This document shows, one piece after another, positions 34,640 to 44,575 of a DNA stretch of 64,000 nt. A program made the translations under genes and the position numbers. This DNA is from Diatrype stigma. Its lineage: Eukaryota; Ascomycota; Sordariomycetes; Xylariales; Diatrypaceae. The notes below the pieces were generated by a model. The model did not search any database, was not told where the DNA came from, and was given only the letters and a program-made list of their open reading frames with translations. The first letter of the stretch is position 1. Each line of letters opens with the position of its first letter. The stretch spans positions 310,001-374,000 of the forward strand of contig JAKJXP020000029.1 in NCBI GenBank assembly GCA_022225965.2, read 5' to 3'.

Positions 34640-35078
34640 ATGCCTAATCCCTCATTGAAAGGCTGTGCCAATAGCAAGGGAACAAGCGGCGGGGGCCAGA
34701 GCGGTGGCCAGAGTACAGGCCAGCAAGGAAGTCAACATGGAACCCAGCATGGAACCCAGGGTAGCGGAAGCAGATCCCAAGGCAGCAACACCAACACGTA
34801 AGCAGCTTCTATACATATGACTACTATATCCAGCCCATAACTCCGGTACTTAATGTAACTGAACTGCTATTATATCTCTCATACCTCACCATATTCACCA
34901 ACGTGGATGGAATCGCAGGTTATGAGATGATCCGGTTTCCTCAAGAAATAAGAACGTTACTGACTATAGATGATGCAATAGTGGTGGCCAAGGCAATGGC
35001 GGCAGCGGAGGAAGTTCTAGTCGCAGTGGTCACTCGTCTAATCCTGACTCCGTACGCGACTATGAAGAGAGGAGCTAA
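34640..35078 (+). CDS. small Gly/Ser/Gln-rich low-complexity protein (84 residues, spliced)
   Basis: Exon 1 at 34640-34797 starts MPNPSLKGCANSKGTSGGGQ and is built of GQSGGQSTGQQGSQHGTQHG-like repeats. A GTAAGC donor at 34798 and an acceptor CAATAG ending at 34981 join to exon 2 (34982-35078), which continues the same composition (TGGQGNGGSGGSSSRSGHSS) and ends NPDSVRDYEERS. Both sides of the intron share the unusual Gly/Ser/Gln bias in the phase-matched frame, which is the main evidence. No family recognised; no signal peptide. It could be a disordered RNA-binding or stress-type protein, or the intron model could be wrong and the gene longer. The intron is 184 nt. Confidence 0.45.
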
Positions 35079-35855
35079 AGCTCCACCTGCGTTGGCTACC
35101 TCGATATTCTAAAGAATGTGCATTCCGAGGGATATGGTTTTGGAAGGGCTTAAAGACACGACCAGTTCCACGTTCTTTTTGGTCAGAGGCGGGGGATTGG
35201 GGGAGATGGAAGCAGAGGCATGTCACTCATTAACTATACCTTTCTACCCCACGAAACCATATGGATTTGGATTGGAATGTGGGATGTCACTTGGCTTTCG
35301 GTCACCTATTTCCTTGTGCAATCTTTTTGGCCCATCGCCTGCCGAGTGCTCTGGGGGAGACGTGATACAGAACTGGTCTAACAAGGGCTCAAGCAGATAG
35401 GTATCTAATCTAAACGCACTCTTGGCCCTTAATTGTCCTCTATTTTAGACATTGGTTTACTATTCTCGCAGATGGGATGCCTAAGTCGTGATTCTCTCGC
35501 CCGAGCGTTAGTTACCTGCGTCCAGATATAACTAGGGTCGATGTTTGCTCTTCACAGGCGTATATACATGGCTTATTTTGACGTTTGAGCTGATCGAATA
35601 AACTATGAGGCATATAGTAGAAAATGCAAAAGTCCCACTAGTGCTGGTCCTCTCACTAGGTACGAGTTCCCTGAGCCAGAGCGCAAGGAGCAGGTTATAC
35701 GGTATGCAAAAGGGGTTTTGAAATAAAAGCTATACCGCTCCGATGGCGATGGACCTTTTCTCCAAGAACTTGTGAATATGATAAGGAAAAAAGAAAATAG
35801 ATAAATAAGATCAAGATAGAGATGAAAATTTATCAAGATGTAAAAAGAATCACGT
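35079..35855. other. intergenic, no convincing gene
   Basis: An ATG frame at 35116-35400 (94 codons) has no domain and ordinary composition. The T-rich stretch just before the tRNA (TTTTT on the minus strand, about 35842-35846) serves the tRNA. Confidence 0.5.
35841..35847 (-). terminator. RNA polymerase III T-run terminator of tRNA-Arg
   Basis: On the minus strand the tRNA 3' end is followed within about 10 nt by CACGTGATTCTTTTT, a T5 run as expected for Pol III termination. Confidence 0.7.
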
Positions 35856-35965
35856 GACCACCCTGGGGCTCGAACCCAGAATCTCCTGATTACTCGTGGA
35901 TACAACTGCTCCTTGGAACTGTTATATGCTCGTAGTCAGACGCCTTACCATTGGGCCAAGCGGCC
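35856..35965 (-). tRNA. tRNA-Arg (ACG) with an intron of about 37 nt
   Basis: 110 nt on the minus strand. The acceptor arms GGCCGCT and GGTGGTC pair over seven positions with G-U pairs. The D arm reads GCCCAATGGTAAGGC (A box). The anticodon arm is TCTGA + CTACGA, giving anticodon ACG, then an intron after position 37, then A + TCAGG. The variable loop is AGATT and the T arm is CTGGG TTCGAGC CCCAG (B box). The intron sits at the canonical place for eukaryotic nuclear tRNA introns. The gene has no CCA. A T5 run follows as terminator. Confidence 0.9.
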
Positions 35966-36426
35966 AATTGATTGTTGACATTGTCGAATCAACTGTTGAG
36001 TTTCATTGTTGCTATTTTGGCTTAAGAAAACTTTGCTGGAGGATCCAGTAGTTTTTCTAGTATGTCACCCTAACCCTAGCCCCTCGAACTACCCAACCCC
36101 TGACATCGCCATACCCACTTATACCCATCGCATACAACCCTAGCTGCACCCTACCGAAGTATCTGCATTCCTTTAATTGTTGTTTGGCTATTAAATATTC
36201 AGAACAAATACAACGGATACAATAACAACAGCTATGGAGCTTTTAGATATATGGATCTGTTCGTGATTGAGCACTCTTTTCGTTGATGAGAATGCTTTTA
36301 ATTGTTCCTGTTACAATTGTTCATTTGGGTGAAATACTATGTATAGTGGCATGTGTAGCATTACCGCAGTAGGTGCTAGATGCGCAATCTCTTCTCAGTG
36401 CGGAAGCCCCCTAGATACAAAGCTAC
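35966..36426. other. intergenic with a short telomere-like stretch
   Basis: Between the tRNA gene and the GMC gene. CACCCTAACCCTAGCCCC at about 36066-36083 resembles 1.5 to 2 CCCTAA units. Nothing else. Confidence 0.5.
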
Positions 36427-38434
36427 CTAGACTAGTTCCTTGATGAGGATATCTGCAGCCTTTTCACCGATCGCCAACGCCGTACTACCTGTGTTTGCCG
36501 CGACATTGCTCGGCACGATACTGAGGTCGACAATCTTGAGGTTTTCCACGCCGTAGACGTTGAGGCTGGAGTCCACCACCCCCATCTCTTCTTTCGGCTT
36601 CATTTTGCATGTGCCGAGCGAGTGCCAGGTGCTGCTAACGTTTTCACGAAGCCATTTCGCGAGAATCTCGTCGTCTTCGGCCGTGTACCGGATGTCGCGC
36701 ACATCCCCGCTTAACGGGCCATCCGTGTCGATACAGGCCGCCTCCGAATTGGCAGGAAAAGGGGGGTGACAACTAGATAATTCGCCCCTGTAGGACTCCA
36801 TCCGTCGCACGATTTCGCGCTGCTTCTTGTATGCCCATATATGCTTCTTCAGGTCGATATCGTGGACATCGGAAAAGAACCCCGTCTCAAAGTCAAGGGG
36901 GTCGCTTAGTTCTGGGCTTGTGATGTGGATATGCCCCCGAGAATAGGGGTAAGGGCTGAAGGTCGAGATTCCAATATACTGCCCTGGAGGAGTTGTGGAT
37001 GGGTCCGCTGGGCACCTGTAGTAGGCTGAGGTTAGATATTCTTTGTTAATCATGTCTAGTGGATTTTGCATACCCGTTGATAATTGACAGGAGCATCAGA
37101 GGCTTCGTTGGAGAGTTCTTGAAATCCCGATCCCACGCCGCCTGGAATTCGGGACCGAGCGCTGCCACATCGGCGTCGGTTGGGCGAATCTTTCCGGTCA
37201 GATCTTGACCGGTCCAACCGAGAAGTTTATCGTTATTCTTCATCAGTTCTTCTATGTTGAGCCGTCCTTGCGCCAACGCGTCAAGGGTATCTTCCACACT
37301 GAAGTCCATCTTATAGGAGTATAGAAGTAAATGGTGATCCTCGTACTGGTAGCCGACACCAGGGACACTCGCAACAACTGAAACTCCCGCTTTCTTGAGG
37401 ACCTCTGGATCTCCAACACCAGACCTCTCTAGCAGGGGCGGGGTACCCAGGGCTCCGCATGCCACCACGACTCTCCTTCTCGCCTTGACCGTCCGACTGG
37501 GCCCGTTGGCACCGGTGGGCTGAAATGCGGCATTTGGCCTGTATGTGACACCCGACGCTCTGGTTCCGTCGAAGGTAACACGTAGAACCTGCGACTCCAC
37601 AAGTACATGTAGATTCGGATGCTTGCCGTCCTGAAGCAGTGGGTGAAGGTACCCATGGGCGGTATCTTGGCGTTTGCCATCCGGGGACACGTAACGAAAG
37701 GCCCTCTGTACGGCGTTGACACTCTCTAGGTTCTGTAAGTCCTCCGTTTCAGGCCAACCCATCTTTTCAGTGACCAAGATGAACTCATTCATGGCCCTGG
37801 GGGCGTTGTAGCCACCGCGAGATACATGAATCGGGCCGTCAGACCCGTGGAGTCCGTTGATGGATGGAGCATGATACGTCTCGAACTGATGAGGCCAAAG
37901 GTTAGTCCAAATCTACCTAAAACAACTGGCCTCATGATTCCGTGGGAGCATGCTCTATACCTTTTTCAGATACGGCACTATATCATCAGCAAACCACCCA
38001 GGGGTTTTCCAGGCATCGAAATCGATTCTCTGCCCTCGAGAGTACACCATCATGTTGATAGACGATCCCCCGCCAAGGACGCCACCCGCTGGAACAATCA
38101 ACTCCCTATCGCCAAGTTGCTTTTCTCTCTTGGATTGGTAAGCCAACGCTGTCTTGCTTCCTGGCGCGGTATGAGTAAAGCAGAAGGCTGGATGGAGTAT
38201 TGTAGGATCATTATCATTATTGGTGCCCCCCTCAATAACCAGGACGGATAGGTTTGGGTCTGCGGCGGCCAGTCTCGCAGCAACGATACACCCAGTAGTT
38301 CCGCCTACAGTCGTTTGTCAGTTCCTCTGTCTTCCTGGTGCTCTATAGGATGACTCTGGCGGGTAAGTCTTACCTCCGGTGACAATAACATCCACCTCCT
38401 CGATGTCGTCGGGAAGTTGAGTGTATAGCCCCAT
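36427..38434 (-). CDS. GMC-family FAD-dependent oxidoreductase
   Basis: Four exons, 38374-38434, 37961-38304, 37074-37885 and 36427-37015, all GT-AG with matching phases; 601 residues. The N-terminal FAD motif is VDVIVTGGGTTGCIVAARL...LSVLVIEGG. ELIVPAGGVLGGGSSINMMVYSRGQ is GMC signature 1, and ACGALGTPPLLERSGVG is signature 2. The C-terminal catalytic pair is in SSTWHSLGTC (His) and ANTGSTALAIGEKAADIL (Asn). PGQYIGISTFSPYPYSRGHIHI matches the fungal alcohol/aryl-alcohol oxidase type. There is no signal peptide, so it is probably intracellular; the end (KELV) is not a standard PTS1. The substrate is unknown, most likely an alcohol or aldehyde. In the FAD motif the usual G-G-G-T-A-G reads GGGTTG. 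Confidence 0.92.
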
Positions 38435-41400
38435 TGCAAATCCGACTGAATCGAATCTCAACACGAGTAAAATCTAGGTGAGATAGTATCGAGGGTAAAG
38501 GTTTGGCAGAAATGGCGACAAATGTCCGGAGGACCTAGGAGCGACCGTAATATATTGATGGTGTATGCTCTTCCGGAAATCCCATGTCCATGGGTAGGAG
38601 TTCGAGGATCCGATCAAGTCGCAGAGGCAGTAAAGAAGGTGAAAACGTGTTATCCGCTGAGCCCCAAGAGGTCCTTCCGTAAGGATTAACATCGGGTGGT
38701 GCTCATTAGCGGCCGAAACTCGGTACGATTGCTACGCCACGTTTGAACATCATGCCCCTTATATTATTAGGTATAGTGCGTGTGGCTGGTATCATGAGAT
38801 GGCTATCATGCGTTCTACTTCGACTTATATATTCCGAGTCGAAGCATATTATGCGCCAGATTCCGAGTGACCATTCGAGTGACAGAAAATATTTTCGAGA
38901 ACTTTGAAATGTTGAGTCCCCGATAATTACTATCGGGTAATTACCCCCTCTTTATCTTTTCTTATTCCTTTCTTCTCAGCCGATCTGACAAAAACGATTG
39001 GTCGTCGCATAGGGTATTGGACAGGCAGTAAGAGACAGTCAGTGGTTGATTAGATTTCAATATAGTTAGCACTCTTAAAATCATTGATATACAATAGATC
39101 TCCCGATACAGGCTATACCATTCTCACGGAAGCCCCTAGCCCCCTATTTCGCAATAGAGGCCCCTTACCTGGAACGCTCATGATCAACATCACTATCCAG
39201 GCCACGTACTATATATATTCCTGTCAATGTATTAATACTTCGTGCCAGATGAAAGCGAGTTTTATCCAAGCCACAGCATGAACTGATCATTTTATACATG
39301 CGAGGGCATAAGCTTGAGCGAGAGCCTATGTCCCCGATTACGCTGAGGTAAGCCCCTATTCGAATAAATTTATCCAACCCTGCTTTCCATAGGCAATTGA
39401 TCCCAAGCTTTCCAATCGCGTTCTAGCCAAATGCATTTCAGTAGCATTCATTCCCTACGACTCACCATTTGCTTTATTCAGCTAGGACACAATACTATGC
39501 AAATTCGTTGTCTTCTTAGAGCGTTTACATCATTCTGAGACCACATAATTATGACAGCAGTCCAGGAGGCTTCTGGCGGTCAGAGTAATGATTCAAACCG
39601 GTATCTTGCGACTTGTTCCTGACATTTCAATTGAGCTTGGCTTGTGTTCCCAGCGCGCCACTTGGGTATCGATGACTACAACATTCTAAAAAAAGGATGG
39701 GCATATCGACATTCTTAGGTATTCGCGATATCACAGCACAGTAATATTTGCTTGCTGGGAATCATGTCAGGGCACATCCAATAGAACCTTTCTCCACCGA
39801 AGCGGGCGAACCAGTACGATCACAGTTCACGTGTGGCGGTGAGTTGTCTTGGAGACCACTCAGGATTCAGCGGCTCAACACAAGGTCCACTATGCTCAGC
39901 AAACACATTATGAACCAATAATATGCCCGCCCTGATTCTACTGCTTCTAGAATACGAGTCCAACTTGAAACTGATGAGACATCTACTCGTGTGAGCAGTG
40001 AAGTGACAAGTCGATGGCCGCAGAATATGGCCAGAACATAGCATCCCGAGACAATCGTGATAATAGATGCGATCTTACGCGTCGTGGCTACCATTCTGGG
40101 TAACATGCAGCTATTTCACACAAGGGCTACAGCAAGCAAAGGAATGCGAGGTGCTCCATCTCACGTGCCTGACATTCGCAAAACAAGCGTGGGTGGGAAG
40201 GGGAGTCAACATATATTGAATGCCTGATTGTAGGCAAATCGATATTATGCGCGGCAAGTGAGTGAACAGTCAGATGTTAGCGCCCCCCTGATGAAAATCA
40301 ACGGGACTGAATATCTCCTATGCAAGATTACTCACATGTCCTTGGTTTGATAGGCTGACGTAAGTTATTTCCGGCTATCGTATGTGGCCTTTCAGTTTAC
40401 CTACATTAGACATTATGCTGGCCCTGAAGATACTCGATCACGTACAGCACATAGTTATAAAAACAGGAGACAACATGTTTGCTATTTGCAAAGAAGTCCA
40501 CCTCATCAAGATGGTTTGAGCGGGACTTATACCAGAGATCCGTTAAGATGTGAATCGGAGCTAACGCTCTATACAACGCAGGTAATCTATATCAGACTTA
40601 GTCTTCGTCGTCATTGGCTGTGCCAAGATAGTGCGAACACAGAGGAAACCACTAGCCGGGATACTCATGGAGCAAGAGGAGGTCTGGAATAGACAGCGGA
40701 GCTTCAACGAATGGTGTGATATACCATGGCTTTCTTCACAACCGGGCATCATATACTCGACGCAGCACGGATGACTATATCATCCGGTGGTAAGTTACAA
40801 CACAATAAAGTCCACTAGGAAATACAGAGTATAATTGTCATCGAACCCATCAACACTTGTCCATTTCTAAATAGCCCAATAACACCCTGAGCACCATCCA
40901 CAGGGCCTCGGGAAAAGCTTCGTATTGGACAGTCCACCCGGCGATCCCGTCCCGTAGTAGAGGCAAGCCTGAGTAGACGTATAACTCGCAATGCAAGATA
41001 CAATCGGGACCAGACCGATACGCCGATTATGTCCTCGGTACACACCTCGGGGAGCAGGAAAGGAAATCTCGGCTTACAGCACATCAATGGGAACCACTAT
41101 TCGAGCCATCGGCGCTATAGACCCAACCTGTTTGTTCACGTACGGCACAGAAATAGGACGTCCGACGGGAACGACCCGGATATATCGTAGGAGCAACGGT
41201 ATCTCCTGAGGCCTAGTAGTTCGAACAACTCCCGTTAGTCTATCGGGACGGCGCAATGTATGATATCTGCAGTCGGCGTGGCTAGTTTTATACCTATCAA
41301 ACGTCCTCTGCCACAGGGAAAATCCCTACTAGCACAGGCCGGCCAAGACGCTCCGAGTGGCTCGAGAACAGCACGAGCCCGAGAATCAAACTGGGATGAG

Positions 41401-42090
41401 GCTCTGCTTCGAAGACGGATCACCGTTGACGATCATTCCCCTCCTGTAAACATGACTTACCGCAAACACACGACGGAGCGGCGCCTTGCCTAGGCAGGGC
41501 TAACGCCTCGTCAACACAGTATGTATCCACGGACACTCGTAGGCTCCTTCGTGCATTTGGAGATGGGGATGGGAGTTTAGTTTTGCTGGTTTTGGCCTCG
41601 TACATATGGGCAAGACGCATCTTGGGCATCTTGATTCTGCGGTAGACCGAATTGGTGAAGTGGTGAAGGCGTCTGGGGGGCGTCCGCCGTCGCATGTTCT
41701 GCGTCCGCGCCGACCACATTTCTAGAACGGGCAGAACGGACACGACCGACTTTTGCCCATACCGAGCTAGTGATGCGGCTATTCCCACTCGTTTCCCACT
41801 CTTCGCGCCCACCTTTCTCAGAAATCTAGAATCCCAGCGTGTGTCCCACCTACACGAGCCACTCTGTTATCCGAACCCTGGGGTGATCTCCTTGGCAATC
41901 GTGGGGTTGGGTCCACGCCTATCCACGCCCCCTGCAGGTTGCAGCCCGCTCAGCTCGGTTTGGAAGCTAGGTCTGCACGCCGTGACGCCAGGGCGAGCTG
42001 GGGAGGGCGAAAATAACCACGGAGAGTTGAAAGCGGTAGCATGTGGTGCTTGTGGTGCGGGTGCTAGCCCGATGCGGCTCAGTATGGGGT
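38435..42090. other. gene desert, part 1 (no recognisable gene)
   Basis: 3.7 kb without an open frame above about 130 codons and without a domain I can name. Small hairpins occur, such as CCCGATA-ATTAC-TATCGGG at about 38919-38937 and ACTTCGACT...AGTCGAAGC at 38818-38847. Hydrophobic short frames on the minus strand (39867-40106) might be remains of a membrane protein gene, but I cannot prove this. No TIRs or LTRs seen by eye. Confidence 0.5.
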
Positions 42091-42099
42091 GCTGCTATA

Positions 42100-44510
42100 C
42101 TGTATCGATGCTGGTGCTATACTGGTGCTATACTGGTGCTATACTGGTGCTTATACGTGGTTCTGAGTCCCGCTGCGCTGTGTTTGGGCAACGGATGTGC
42201 TGTCCCAAGCGCACGCACGAATCGGAAGGGGCTCAGGTGTGGATATACTCAACCCGGGTGTCGAGAAGAGACAAGCGCGGTCGTAAACGGCGTTGATTTG
42301 CTCAGCGACCTAGGTTTGGACACCTCTGACCACATGACACGAATCCTTATGCTTGCCACCGACGACAGTAGCCAATATGCTCTCGAGGCTCTCCGCACAA
42401 CACCCACCGGGTCCGGGTAGCTCTACTCGCTCTGCTCGCTCTACTCCCCAGCTCTCCTACTCCCCTTGGGCTCAGCGTGATTTGCACGGAGAAGGCGCGA
42501 GTATATACGCATTTTATACGCATTTTATACGCATCTCGTTCGGCCATGGGCTCTCGGCCAACGGGGTCGGCTTATCGCGCGCGCGTGCGGTTCATGGCAG
42601 CTCCGCCTGGCTACAGCCTACGGCCACTTCATGCAGGCTGGAAGCACGAGACGGCGGTCAAAGCCAGCCCGTCAGTCGATATCAGGATATGCTGTATGTG
42701 TATGTGTATGTGTATCATCTGTACTGTACGAATATGAAAGTGATTTACGATTTGATCTCCCTGGCTAGAGCGGCAGCGGGCGCGGTGGGCGCGGTGGGCG
42801 TTGGGACAGAACCGTGGGCTTGAATCACCTCTCGAACCTCTTGCACATCGCCTCGTGTATTTAAGAGGACGTTGGTTGGTTCACAGCATGCCAAAACCGG
42901 GTTGCTAACGAATGCCATCAGCCAACCAACACTTTACGATACTTTTTCCATACGTAGGTACAATACTTACTACACAGTCTACACCTGGTTCGCGACCACG
43001 ACTGCCCGCTCGCTCGCCCAACTTGTGTGTATTGTGGGAGCTGTGGGAGCTGTGGGAGCGGCTGTGCAACCGGGCGGGCTTCGCATATTCATACTCATAT
43101 TCATACCCATGCTCATACCCATACTCATACCCATACTCATACCCATACTCACTCACATAATCATACGCACATACTCCGTACTCACTTATACATATCCGCG
43201 TACACACTGGCTCCCGTAACTACCGTGCCACACTGCAAGCCCAACCAACCCTAAAGCCAGATTCGGCCGTGGACGTCGTCATCCTGCATGACTCTGCGGT
43301 TGGCCGTCGCCCGACTGCGCGTAGTCAGGATCTGTCGGGACCATCAGGCCCAGGCAGGACGCAAGTGTTAAGGCAGGACGCAAGCATTAAGAGGAGGCTC
43401 TGTTCGGTGCCGGGCGTGTTTGGGGCTGGGCAGCACCCAATGCGAAAGGGTTGTCGGCACAAATTCCTCAATTTCCCTTAATTATTGGACCAGCCTTCGA
43501 GATTGTGCGCGCGGCCAGAACCTGTCAGAGGCTGGAATTGTCTGATTATTGGTGATCGTTGGTGATCGGGTTCGGAGTGGCAAAGGTCTGGCAAATAGGA
43601 TTCCAAAACTGCCTGAGGTGCCCAAGCGTTACAAGCGTGACAAGCGCTGCATCGCTGCCCAACGGCCCCTAGCGACCCTCTAGCGACCCCCTAGCGACCC
43701 CCACCGCACAGCGCCCTGCAGTGAAGAATTGGGCCTTCTGCCGCTTCTGCCCCCTCTGCCCCTTCTGCGTGGTACTGGGCCTTCGCCTTTCCCGACCAGT
43801 TGGGCAGTCCAGACAGCGACTAGCAGCGCTCTAGCAGTGGCCTGCCATAGCGATTGGGTGCCTTGGGACGCCTTGGATGACTCAGGCACAGCGGTTTTCG
43901 ACACGACGTAAGTACATACATCCATACATCCACACATCCATACATCCATACACCCATATACCTACATACATAGGTACTAGGTATGTACGAAGGAGGCTAG
44001 CTGCCAGCTACTGCCTAATTGGGTACTGCCTATAGGTACCGAGATCCCTGCCATCACGCGGGAGCGACGGTATCTGGATTTTAGGGTGTGAGAATACAGG
44101 GCGTAGGAATACAGGGCGTAGGGATACAGGGCGTCAGGGCGTGCTGTGGGTGTGCTGTCACCCGTAGGCACATTTGAAGCCAGTCAAGCGCCCTGCCCTA
44201 TTGTACGGCCACCCTCCCTGCTTTTCGACTTGATGCACTCATCACTATTTCACCACTATTTCACCACGATTGTCTGTTGATCACTCCGTTCACAAAACCA
44301 TTCCCGTGTCTCACGCAGATTTCCGATTGCTTTACTGCTAGACTCATCATTCACGAAATGCGCATCGGCAGCAACACTTACACCAACTCCCACATTCATC
44401 CCACAGAGCGCATCAGGGCATTGCAAATACGCCTTTATCTTAACGACTGAATCGTACACTGAATCGTATACTGAATCGTATACTGGACCATATACTGAAC
44501 CATATACTAT
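42100..44510. repeat. cluster of unrelated short minisatellites
   Basis: Within 2.4 kb at least eight independent tandem arrays occur: an 11-bp CTGGTGCTATA unit (42111-42153, four copies), 11-bp TATACGCATTT (42505-42537, three), 9-bp GTGGGAGCT (43034-43060, three), 6/12-bp CATACCCATACT (43084-43157, about six), a 19-bp unit (43352-43389, two), 11-bp CTAGCGACCCC (43669-43701, three), 15-bp GAATACAGGGCGTAG (44092-44136, three) and 12-bp ACTGAATCGTAT (44446-44505, five). No gene spans them. They end just before the start of the coiled-coil gene. Confidence 0.85.
43912..43975. repeat. CATACATC-type microsatellite
   Basis: Degenerate CATACATC/CATACATA repeats next to a TACATAGGTACTAGGTA stretch. 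The same wording recurs near 55346-55402. Confidence 0.8.
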
Positions 44511-44575
44511 TAGGACAGGATCCCACCAGCAGAAGCAACAACGACATCGACTCACTTCACATCATCACACACGAC

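Noticed and set aside
36066..36083. second interstitial telomere repeat (CCCTAACCCTAG)
   Set aside because: Fewer than two full units; expected by chance or decay, not called as a feature.
39867..40106. hydrophobic frame as an ABC transporter or membrane protein remnant
   Set aside because: Neighbouring frames give no Walker or signature motif; kept only as a weak hint under the gene desert.
42905..43219. YEYGYEYGYE and ILIPILIPIL repeat frames
   Set aside because: Artefacts of the CATACCCATACT array.
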